Notes under the pieces: model-generated | Seen by the model: the letters and a program-made list of their open reading frames with translations, nothing else | The model's database searches: none | What the model was told of the DNA's origin: nothing | Shown: in pieces, positions 36,517 through 46,489 of the stretch | How the letters are laid out: each line of letters opens with the position of its first letter | Position numbering within the stretch: the stretch's first letter is position 1 | Made by a program: the position numbers and the translations under genes | Source: Ottelia alismoides | Taxonomy: Eukaryota; Streptophyta; Magnoliopsida; Alismatales; Hydrocharitaceae | Length of the DNA: 64,000 nt | Reading direction: 5' to 3' | Assembly: GCA_037367405.1 (NCBI GenBank) | Contig: JAZKJV010005750.1 | Span: 124,001 to 188,000 of the forward strand

Positions 36517-38484
36517 ATGATGGGTCGCCTTCCATTCCAGTCAAATTTTACGGCTTCTTCATTTCATGCCCATCAGTCTCGCCCACTCTCTTGGGAGGTC
36601 GGAACTCCGTCCGATTTTCCATCTTCCCCCTACCCACCCTCCCATTTGGGACGTGCTGTGAGTGACACCCACAGAGACCAGATTGACCAAATAAGAAACC
36701 CGGGTGTTCACCTTGCTGAGATGAGTGTGCATCCCATAGGCGATCAAATGGGGCATTGGCAAGTTTTAGATAACTTTAATCCTAAGATGATGGATGAGTA
36801 CACAGATCATGAAGCACAATCCACTTCTACTTTGAGACCATTCATTTTGGATTTAGAGTTAATTGATATTCTGCCCAAATTTTTAGGGGAAGTGCACGAG
36901 GAACCGTATTTGCATATCGATGAATTTGAGGATTTTTGTGTATCACGATCATATTTGGATATCACTTCTGAGGACATGATGTTGATCACCTTCCCATTTA
37001 CACTTCAGAGTAGAGCCAAGAGTTGGCATAGACGATTGGGAAGGAAGATTACTACATGGGGAGATTTACGATCATTATTTTTGAAGAAATTTTACCCCCA
37101 GTGTAGAGAAGAGATGATGCGGTCATGTATTCGTGATTTTTCAGTTAACCCCCAGAAGCCGTTGAGAGAATCATGGTTAAGGTTACGAGAACTTTTGAGG
37201 CGATTTCCAGATCATGGATTTTCGATGACTGACCTTATCCATATCGCCATGAGGGGGAGGACCGCAGAGCAGATATCATATGTCATTACCTCGTGTAGTG
37301 GTTCACACCATTGTCCCGACTTGGATTTTGTTGAGACCATCTTGGATACACTTTCTGATCTTGCATATACACCAGATGATTTATTTGGGACAGCACATGA
37401 CGGAGAGATGACAACTGTTGAGTGTGTGACACACCATGCTGATCTTGATAGCACACACAGATCCGAGGGTATGGATGCTACGACTTCTCATTTGATGGAT
37501 ATGTTTCCTACTGTTGTGAGTTCCCAGAGCCGGACATTGGTTGAGGACCCATTGGATTTACAATCAGATTTTGAGCCAGTCCCGCACCTCCACATTGATG
37601 ATTGTTCGATTCTAGATCTGCTAGGATCCCAAGAGATAGAGGAGGAACCCACATCTCAGCCATCCTCTGATTCTTTCCAGTATCCATACGTAGTTGATAC
37701 AGTGTCTTGTCTTCAGGAGATCTTCTCAGATTCAGAGATACATTTGGATTCATCTCAGCATAGAGAACTTGATGAGGGACTGATTTTTGATTCGACAGAC
37801 CTTGCTAGTCCCATATTTGAGCCATGTGTCCTCCCATTTGATGAGGTTGATATATTTTTGGAGGACCTCACATTTGACAGCATTGATCCCAACTTCCCTG
37901 ATGATTCGGCATTACTCTCCGAGGGTTATCTGCGGGAGGATGCCATGGACCCTGAGTTCTCGGTTTCACTTTCTGGGAGTGCATCCGATCTGTCGGATCA
38001 CGAGACCGAGTATTTTGATATTTCTGATAATGAGTTTGATGTTTCTCTCCTCGACGACCCTCGCGAGGATGATCTGATCTTTGAGGTATTCGATGATTTC
38101 ACTGATTTGTCTCCATTATATGCATCGGATATCAGCCTTTATAGTGAGTCTCCTGAACATGACCTTCCATATCTATTTGAGACGGTGATTGACGTGGAGG
38201 ATTCCATGACCGATCCTTCCTTCTCCACGTTTGATTACTTCGGCTCCATCCTTTCGCTCCACACAGATCTTGAGCCGATGATTTCTTTTGTGTTACCGGA
38301 ACCCGACTTCATCTGCCCATATCTTGACCCGGTAGCAAGCACCCGCCTGACTGTTTATCTGGGTGTTATCATTCACTTTCTTGACCCTCCTGACTTCGTT
38401 GTTGTTCTCCCACCGAGACGACAACAACAGTACGGTATTCGCCTAACAGATGCCGTCCTGAACCTCAACACGGCGTTATCCTAA
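36517..38484 (+). CDS. GAG-domain protein of element C with long acidic C-terminus
   Basis: The frame is open from 36397. I prefer the ATG pair at 36517 (MMGRLPFQSN) because the residues before it (MLCVLYVF...) are leader sequence; that gives 655 residues. Residues about 120-260 are a retrotransposon gag core: FLGEVHEEPYLHIDEFEDFC, FPFTLQSRAKSW, TTWGDLRSLFLKKFYP, then LRESWLRLRELLRRFPDHGF. Residues about 300-655 are strongly acidic (many D, E, S) and contain no CCHC zinc knuckle. It ends just before the hairpin array. Gag would form the particle shell; enzymes must come from another element. The function of the acidic tail is unknown. Confidence 0.85.
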   Translation: MMGRLPFQSNFTASSFHAHQSRPLSWEVGTPSDFPSSPYPPSHLGRAVSDTHRDQIDQIRNPGVHLAEMSVHPIGDQMGHWQVLDNFNPKMMDEYTDHEAQSTSTLRPFILDLELIDILPKFLGEVHEEPYLHIDEFEDFCVSRSYLDITSEDMMLITFPFTLQSRAKSWHRRLGRKITTWGDLRSLFLKKFYPQCREEMMRSCIRDFSVNPQKPLRESWLRLRELLRRFPDHGFSMTDLIHIAMRGRTAEQISYVITSCSGSHHCPDLDFVETILDTLSDLAYTPDDLFGTAHDGEMTTVECVTHHADLDSTHRSEGMDATTSHLMDMFPTVVSSQSRTLVEDPLDLQSDFEPVPHLHIDDCSILDLLGSQEIEEEPTSQPSSDSFQYPYVVDTVSCLQEIFSDSEIHLDSSQHRELDEGLIFDSTDLASPIFEPCVLPFDEVDIFLEDLTFDSIDPNFPDDSALLSEGYLREDAMDPEFSVSLSGSASDLSDHETEYFDISDNEFDVSLLDDPREDDLIFEVFDDFTDLSPLYASDISLYSESPEHDLPYLFETVIDVEDSMTDPSFSTFDYFGSILSLHTDLEPMISFVLPEPDFICPYLDPVASTRLTVYLGVIIHFLDPPDFVVVLPPRRQQQYGIRLTDAVLNLNTALS

Positions 38485-39060
38485 CATTTGCGCCCAGCTA
38501 GGGGCGTAAACTCTAGCGCTTGTTGAGAGGCACCTCAACACTGATCGACTCACTGTTGTATAAACCATCTGTCAATATCATACATTCTTTCTGTCTTGCA
38601 CCCCATCTCCATCGCATGATTATTCCATACTTAGGGTGTACTTTACCCTAAGTATAGGGGGATGTCAGACTTGTGATTATTCTTTGATTCTTTTTACCTC
38701 TGTTTTGCTGCCTATACTTAGGGATATTTTACCCTAAGTATAGGGGAGGTAGACTCTGTATATTCCTCTCCTCGGTTTTCCCTTTGTGTACAGTCTGCTA
38801 TACTTAGGATTACTTGATCCTAAGTATAGGGGGATCGCCGACCTCTATTAATTTTATTCTTTTATTCGTCGTTGTAGTATACTATTCTTTTCACTTTTCT
38901 ATACGCGGCACGAGTTATGTCTTTCTTTCCAGCTCTTTGATCACTATGAGGACATAGTTCGAGCTAAGTATAGGGGGGTGTCGTATATATGGGTATATAT
39001 ACTTTAGCCATAACTCGTACTTTCAGATATATATATTTTTTTAATATGGCCAAAACACTG
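38485..39060 (+). other. Hairpin array of element C
   Basis: Three perfect dyads: 38627-38655 (11-bp arms), 38711-38744 (13-bp arms CCTATACTTAGGG / CCCTAAGTATAGG, 8-base loop) and 38798-38829 (13-bp arms, 6-base loop). They start 85-86 bp apart, and each is followed by a GGGG purine tail. A fourth, longer structure (38899-38973) pairs CTATAC...CGAGTTATGTC with GACATAGTTCGAG...GTATAG at about 17 of 23 positions, followed by GGGGGG and CATAACTCGTACTTTC. The array repeats in elements A and B. Confidence 0.88.
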
Positions 39061-40530
39061 TAAATACTTAAAAAAAATCTAAAAAAAACCCAACTCTATA
39101 TATACTTGTATAAATTACTCAAGTTGTAAATTCTTGCATTTCATGCTTGTAAAATAATCATCTCACTCTTGTGTAAATATGCATTTTTTTTCCTTATTAA
39201 AAACAATAAAAAAAATCTTGTATATATTTGTATATCTTACTAACTTTTTGCAAAAAAAAAAAACTTTTTGCATGTGCATCATCATTTTTCAAAAATCCAT
39301 AAAAATTTCAAAATTTTGAAAATTTGTTTCACAAAAAGATTTTGTTTTCTTTTCCTTGCATGTACATATTTTCTTGCATTTGCATTTGCATGAGCATTTT
39401 TCAGGATGATTTTGACTATTAAACTAAGTCTGGAATAAATTTGAAGAATGGAGCTTAGTTGGACCTTAATCCACTTAATTTCAAAGGAACCTTATAAGAT
39501 TTGGAGTTAAGACTTTTCAGGTCCTAGTGACTTAATTCTTTGAGTCCATAAGACTATGTTCACATGTCATCTTGATGAGTCTAAGTAGAACATTTAACAA
39601 CACACACATGATTCTTTCAGACCGTGGCTTACCTTGGACACTGCACTTTACACGTAGCTCTTCATGGATGAGGTAGTGAGGGAGCAGAATCCTTTGGCTT
39701 GGGGTAGCATACGAGGGTAGTACATCTAGGCGGAACCTCTCGTCCTTCTCTAGGGAGGGAAGTGCGTCTCAACCTAGTCTGGTGATGTTGAGGTCTAAAG
39801 ACAGGAGCTGTGGGGTTGCAATAATGCTTCAAAAGAGGGATAGTCTACTGGCTCAAGAGGAAAAACTCCTTATGTACATGCTGCACTTTGTATATATTTC
39901 AAAAAAAAAAAGAAGCAAAATCTCCAAAAGTGGACAGGCTTGATAGAAAAATAAAGTGCCTGTAAAAAAAAATAAAAAATAAGAGCTTCAAAGTTATATA
40001 TGTGTGAGCTTGCAGCGGGTGACATGGCTACACTGGTCATGCATCCAAGGATAGGTAACTACACTGGTTACCGTCCATTCTCTTCTCCATCCCCTCTTCT
40101 TGAGCTGGTTGTACTTGAACTTAGAAGGGAATATCCCCGCTCCTCGAGGAAAGAGTTGCCAGACCGGGTTATTGAGTTACCTTGTTGAGAGAGGCTGAAT
40201 CTTTACTACTTTTGAGATGAAGAGCTAAAATTCACTTACACGTACAAGTAAGAATTCATAGTCATAAGAGTTTGTGTCTGTAGACTTGTTCTGATCTGAC
40301 TGTTGAGGAGACCTGAATAGGAGTCTTATGGAACTTAGAGGCTGTTAGGTTTTAAATCCATTTCCCATTAAGGTTCCGACACATTAACAATCCAAAGGTC
40401 CGACAGAGCTCCAGACTACATTTTTATGAAGATAAGTTTGAAAGTCAACATCGTTCTAACTTCTTTCCTTTTTCTTTTCTTTATTTTTATTTTCACTTAT
40501 TTTTCAAATAAGTGTTTGCTAAGGGACTAG
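39061..40530 (+). other. 3' noncoding region of element C
   Basis: No gene is seen. 39400-39860 is the family-conserved block (reverse complement found in A at about 1150-1530 and in B at 11980-12450). The ORF 40000-40188 is short and unmatched. Confidence 0.6.
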
Positions 40531-40551
40531 CAAAGGTAAAGTATAGGGGAA
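40531..40551 (+). other. Polypurine tract of element C
   Basis: CAAAGGTAAAGTATAGGGGA abuts the TGATGAATC start of the 3' LTR. The AAGTATAGGGG part is the same word as the right arm and tail of each upstream dyad. Confidence 0.85.
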
Positions 40552-43500
40552 TGATGAATCCACGATTCATCGCCTTTATTCTTTTATTTTAGCATCGTTT
40601 CCTTAGTCAAATACCTGTAAATAACCACTAATTTCATTAAGTTAACATTTTGCATGCATTTGTTAATTATTCATTTTTAACACTTTTTGTAAATAAATAA
40701 AAGAATAAAGGAGAAAAGAAAAAGAAAAGGAGGTATTTATGAAATAAATACAGACTGACCCAAACCCCGAGAGAAGGTCAAGACTTGACCTGATCGACCA
40801 GGAATAAAGTAGGGGGAGATAAGGTTGTCTGTCAGAAAATCCAAAAATAACTTGTACATATTTGTCATGTATATTTGTATAAAACGTACATTATTTTATT
40901 TGTATATAATTTGACCTCAAATCAGTTATTTTTGTAAATAAAAGTTGTAAATAAAACTTTGTTGTAAATAATAAAAATATTTATAAAATAAAAAATTGTA
41001 TATATTGTAAATAATTACACCCAGAGAAAGCCGTAATGCGATAATTGAAACATCAATTCCGGCTCCATACGAGCTCAAATCGAACCAAACTCGCTTCCAT
41101 AATACTATAAATTAAATTATCTTTCAAATGGCTATGGTTTCGTATTTTTTGGAGTTACGGTTAAAAAGTCGGTTTCTGGGGTGTATTGTGCAATTTACCC
41201 ATATATTTATTGTATATATTTTATATTTTATTTATTTTATATAATGTATATATTATAAATATTGTTTTCAATAAAAATAAAAATTAGAAAACAAATGAAT
41301 AATAAAAAAAATCTTGTATAAAAATTATTTCCTTATTTGCACCTATGTACATTATATCTTATGTATATAATATATATATGCCACTAACTTCCATTTATAA
41401 AATCCACCAAAAAATTTAATTACCTAACATTAATTGATTATTTTAAATTAATTCCGAATTATTTATTTAATTATTTGATTTTAATTGATTGATTTGATTT
41501 ATAACATGCCTTATATATATGATTTGATTGCATGCCCTTAATGGCCACCATTAAGGTGGCCAATTAATTTTCAATTAATTTATTAATTTATTTAATTTAT
41601 TAATTTCGAATTTCGTAATTATTTAATTAATTAATTTATTAATTTAATTAATTATTTTAATTCACACAATCAACACCTTCCATCTTTGTAAATATCTCCA
41701 TTTTTTACCTTCATCTTCTTTTTAATGGGCTCCTCCCTCATTTCTTCTTTGATCAATCTTTGGCGGAGAGGAACCCAGTTTCCGAGAGGTTTCTTGTTGA
41801 AGAGGGTCCTAGCCTCCGATCCCGTCGGTGACAGCGGCGTGAGCTTCGTCGAGGCCATCATGGCTTGTCCGATCCCCGAGGTGAGATCCACTTTTACTTG
41901 TCTTTTTCCCTAGGTAATCGTAGATTTAGATCTTAGCGTAGGAGTATGACGTAATTTTTAGATTAAAAAAATCAATTTCACACTTTGTCGCCGACACCGA
42001 TTTTCATCTCTTCTTCTCGATTCCCCGCATTTCTTTTTCTACCTCGCACGATCTTCCATCTCCGATCACGCACGGTGATCGGAGCCTCGGATCTATCTCC
42101 CGCATCGCCTAGATCCAACCATTCACACATCCATTTTTTGTATATAAATAAAAATAAAAATAAACAACATAAAAGTGTTTTTCCTGTTCATCTCACGTTC
42201 GTTTTTGCAGGAAGAATAAAAAAAAGAAATAAGATTTTTGTTTCTCTCTAACATTTGTTTTGCAGGAAAAACGAAAAATAAAAAATAATATTTTTGTTAT
42301 CTTTCATCTCTAACCATCGTTTTGCGGGTAAAAATAAATAAATAAAATTTTTTTTATTGCTAACTATTGTTTTGCAGGTCCATTTAAAATAATAAAAAAA
42401 TAAAAAAAAATAAAACAAAAAATCCTTTTTATATTGCTGCTTACATTACTGTTAAAAAATAACAACAAAAAAATATGTATATACAATTTTTTTCTTGCTC
42501 TATTCTGACAGTTTCTGCAGGTTAAAAAAATATAATAAAAAAAATAAAAAAAATCTGATCCAGCACCCCAGCGCCTCCCCAGGCGTGCCTCCGCGCACCG
42601 CGCGGCCCCGCCGCGAACCACCTCCGCGCGGCGCGACGCCGCCAGCCCCGCCGCCTGGCCACCGCCCCTCCTGCCCGCGGTGCTTCCTGGACACGTTGCC
42701 TCCTTCGCGCCGGCGCCGCGCGAGCTCCTCCTGCCGCGTGGCTCCGCCGCCCCTCCGCAGCCCCACGTGCAGGCCCGATCCTCCGCTCCTCAGTCCGTGC
42801 CTCGCGGCAGCGCCGCCCCCCGCCAACACCAACCAGCGGGCGGCGCCGCCCTTCTCCCTCATCGAGCCCAGCACCGCCAGCGCCGCCTTGCCCCTGAAGC
42901 AGCGCCGCCTCCCTCCCCATCCTTGAGCGGCCGCGCGCGAGCACCCCTCGCGCCCTTGCCCCGTTCGCCTTTGCCCCGCGTGCAGGCGCGCGCGGCCGCC
43001 CGCTGCTCTCCTCCTCCTCTTGTGGGTGACGGCCGATCGTGGCTTGTCCTTTGGCTTGAGAAAGAAGATAACGAAGGAAACCCTAAAGAGGGTGAATATA
43101 AAAAGGGGAAAATTGCAGATATATCATCTATTGTTTTGAATATTGCAAGAAGATCTTCAAGCTTCAGAACATCATGTGCGTATCACACGTTTTATGGGTA
43201 AATTGCAATCTCTTTTCTTTCAGTTAATAATTGTTATATTTCAGTGCATAAACTTGAATAACTGCAAGTCAGCCCCTGCAAGTCATACTTTTATGAGCTT
43301 GCTCTTTGTTGAATGGAATAAATACTTTTATGCATGCAAAAATTCTAAGAAACTTTGTGGATGCTCTTGTTATGTGCCCAATCATTGTATAAACTTTTCA
43401 TAGCTTTTCGTTGACATTTAATATATTTAAATAATAAAAAAAACAGTGTCTTTTTCCTTGTTTAAATTTTACAAAATTCATAAAAATTCGCAAAAGTGCT

Positions 43501-43946
43501 TAAAAAATCCACAAAAATTTCTGTAGGTTTATTTTGACTTGTTTTAATTTCTTTCCAATCTTTGTGCATTTTTCATTGATAAAATTTCAAAAAAAATTGT
43601 AAAATACGAAAAAGAGTATTGTGTGTGTTTTTGTACTCTTTTGTGCATTTTGAGCTTATTCGTCTTTTAAAAAAAATAAAAAAAAATATAAAATTCAAAA
43701 ACCACTAAAAAATTAGCTTTTCTGAAATTTGACTGCTTAGTTTTTAAATCGTGCTCCTTGTGTTCGACCCTGGTCGCTATACCAGGTAAAAAGAATAGCG
43801 AAAGACCGCTTACACATTGTTTTCATCGATTTCTATCTTTTCCGAGTGGTTTTAAAATTTATTTTTCTGATTGACCGCGCTTGGTGATTTGGGTCACAAC
43901 GACCATTTTATTTACATACTTAACCCAGTTGTCAGGCGCGTCATCA
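40552..43946 (+). repeat. 3' LTR of element C
   Basis: 3395 bp, collinear with the 5' LTR over its entire length. Visible differences are single substitutions (e.g. GGCCC to GACCC, CGGTGATAG to CGGTGACAG) and 1-3 base indels. It ends GGCGCGTCATCA followed by the TSD GTTTA. Confidence 0.95.
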
Positions 43947-43951
43947 GTTTA

Positions 43952-44677
43952 TATTTAAATATTTTTATATAATTTATACAATTCTTTAAAATTATAAAGA
44001 GAGTAAAAATGAAAGAATAAAATAATCGGCTATTCTCCATATACCCTAGTACAATAGTACCTAAAAAAGTCGACTTTGTATCGTAGCTCCATCTTCAATG
44101 GAACCTCCTTAATTAGATAGATAATTAATTTGAAATACAATGGAGGTGATTTTGTTTGAAATTGAGTTCATATGGAGTAGATATTGAGCAGTGAAGCTTT
44201 ATTTGCAGTTTTTTTCATTTGTGTGTACCATGTGCAATGTACATGATTTTATTGGCTATTATTTTTGCAATTTTCTATACATTATTGTGTACAAGTTTCA
44301 TGTTGAAAATTTTATTATTTGAAGTGTGTATGATGAAGTAAATAGTGTAATATTAACTTATATATAATATAGATAATTAAGGTTTCTATGTATATTTAGC
44401 CCTTATCTCCCCCCTTCTTTATTCACGGTCGACCTAGTCAATATTGTCTCGGTCTCTGGCTTTAGGGTCATTCAGTATATTTTATACTTCATTTTTTATT
44501 TTATTTTCTTGATTCATTAATTTTGTATTTTAATTATAGATATTTACATGTTATTTATAGACTAATTACATGCCAATGTTATATGTTAATTTATGCAAAT
44601 TAGTTGTATTTGTAGGTGTTTTGCTAAAATTTAAAGATAAAATAGAAGAATAAAGGTAGTTAAATGGCTATTCATCA
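43952..44677 (-). repeat. 5' LTR of element B, outer segment
   Basis: It continues the homology to 10660-11325 after element C's TSD (shared GTATAATAGTA, TGGAACCTCC, GCCCTTATCTCCC, ATGTTATATTAATTTATGCAAATTAG-like blocks). It ends GGCTATTCATCA, the decayed LTR-start dyad on the minus strand. Confidence 0.8.
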
Positions 44678-46489
44678 GTTACAGGGGTTATGAGCTACCT
44701 ATTGCCGAGGTTTTATCATGTTTCATCATAGTTTCCGTACTCTTCATGAAAGTAGGCTCCTGACTTAGATAAATCAAGAAAAAAAGAGAAAAAAATTGGG
44801 AACGACAGGTAACTTATCGCATTGCATGTTCAGGTTTTTCCTACCAATTTGTGGCTTGCATGCATGACCCGAGTAGATATTCTCGATGTGGGTGTTAGCA
44901 GGAATACGATGGTGTAGTCAGATCATCGATTGGAGAGATTTCGTCGGATGTTGCTGAAGTGGTTCCAAGATCGATCATAATTTTTAATTGATCGATCATT
45001 ACCTGATCGATCATGTTTTAAGGTTTATCGAGCATTTAGTCCAAAATGTAGATCATGATTAGCTTTATGATTGATCAATAATGATCGATCAAAGTTGGAT
45101 GATCAATCATTCTAGGACGGTGGACCCTTTTGGGCATTAAATTTTATGAAATTTTATTATGAAAATAACGTAGACTATATGGGACATTATATATGTATGT
45201 GTGTGTTATAAATGTCTGGATTATGGAAATAAACAAAAAATCAAGTGAAATGGGTCTGGTTTAATCTCAAATTTAAAATAAAGGATGCTAATGGATTCGA
45301 TGAGGTTTGGTGAGGATGAGCTTGAGCATCATTACATACACCTTCAGATCTGAATTTCGGTCCTAAGGACCAGCAGTCGAATTTCCCATTGTAGTTCTGA
45401 TTTCATGCCATGGTATTTGGCTTTCAATGGCATGGGGGTAGCTTGGAGTAGTGCTGCCAAGGGAGGGTGATGCATCCTTGGGGCCTGGGTAGAAGCTTAG
45501 TTGATCGCGATGCAGGTAGATCATTAGTCGGTGGACATGCTACTTGATGCACATGTGTTCCCTTTTTGCCCAGTGTTAGAGTCAATTTTTCAGATGTGCG
45601 GTGTCAAGTAGTTATGGTTGGTAGTCTGTGCTTTACTTCTTTCATTTAAGGTTGGTACTTAGGTTCTAGTTGATGTATGACACAATGATTAGTATATGAG
45701 TGTTAATCTTAAGCAGGTAGTTCCAGGAGTTGTGGTATATTTGAAGGAGAATGTTCAAGATGATTTCAAGACTAGACTTCCAGGGGTCGGTTACATACTA
45801 ATGGTGAGGGTTGGCACATGGTAAAGTGTGGAGTTTGACTTACCACATAGTAAAGTGTGTAGTTTGGTTTAGCACAAGGTAAAGTGTGAGTGTTGATGAT
45901 TTGGATCAAGGCTGATATCACAAGAGCAAGGATAAGAACAATGATAAGGAAAAGGATAAGAATCAATGATCTAGGTTTTCTGGTCAGGTTCATTATGGTT
46001 TGGGTTTTACACAGTTTCCTACTTTTGTAAACTTTCTAGCTTCTAGTTGTTCTTTCTTAGTTAGTTGTTTAGCACAGTATTGGGCAACTTTGCTCATAAC
46101 CTACCTACTTTCATGAATCTGACAGGTCCTCAATAGCAGATTAGTGGTGAGCGGTTCGACTGATTCAGTTCTTTTGATGTTGTTGTTGTTACTTCTGGGT
46201 ATGTATACATCTTTGTACTTTGTGCTATTGTCTTTACTTGTACTCTTTTTTTATAGATGTATATCATATGTGTATGGACATTATAGTGATACATGTATGT
46301 GGTTTTTTGTGGACATGGTTAGTTGGTGAATGCAAATGGGAAAAAGTTTACTGCATTTTGTACTATTCTTTTTATGATATTCTTTCTATTTTGATTATAT
46401 GCTTCAAACGTGGTATTGCATTACGTGGATTGGACTGTTGAGTACCTAGATCCTATGGGGACGGATGTCACCATCATCTTCACATAAGT
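44678..46489. other. Unclassified repeat-like DNA
   Basis: No gene is supported. There is a cluster of TGATCGATCA-type words at 44960-45110. A 29-bp triplication lies at 45815-45901. A K/D/N-rich stretch followed by SRFSGQVHYG on the plus strand (45900-46010) could be a worn gypsy gag fragment, but the evidence is thin. Confidence 0.3.
45815..45901. repeat. 29-bp tandem repeat, three copies
   Basis: Copies begin CACATGGTAAAGTGTG at 45815, CACATAGTAAAGTGTG at 45844 and CACAAGGTAAAGTGTG at 45873. Divergence between copies is modest. Confidence 0.85.

Larger units (their letters stand above)
31814..43946 (+). mobile_element. Element C: young gag-only (TR-GAG-like) Athila-like LTR element, 12.1 kb
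   Basis: Complete element with the 5-bp target duplication GTTTA (31809-31813 and 43947-43951). LTRs are 3403 and 3395 bp and about 99% identical by eye, differing by a few dozen substitutions and small indels. It has an intact tRNA-Asp PBS and an intact PPT. The only long ORF is a gag-domain protein; protease, RT, RNase H and integrase are absent. It sits inside the right LTR of element B. Gag-only LTR elements have been described in plants as TR-GAGs. Confidence 0.95.
11326..44677 (-). mobile_element. Element B: old, decayed Athila-like gypsy element, interior plus split 5' LTR
   Basis: In transcript order (right to left): LTR start dyad at 44677, LTR in three pieces (44677-43952, 31813-29131, 22771-21633), decayed tRNA-Asp PBS, gag, protease, RT, RNase H, integrase, hairpin array, PPT at 11326, 3' LTR. 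Every coding domain carries frameshifts and stops. It is the oldest layer of the nest; R1, a solo LTR and element C lie inside its right LTR. Confidence 0.75.
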
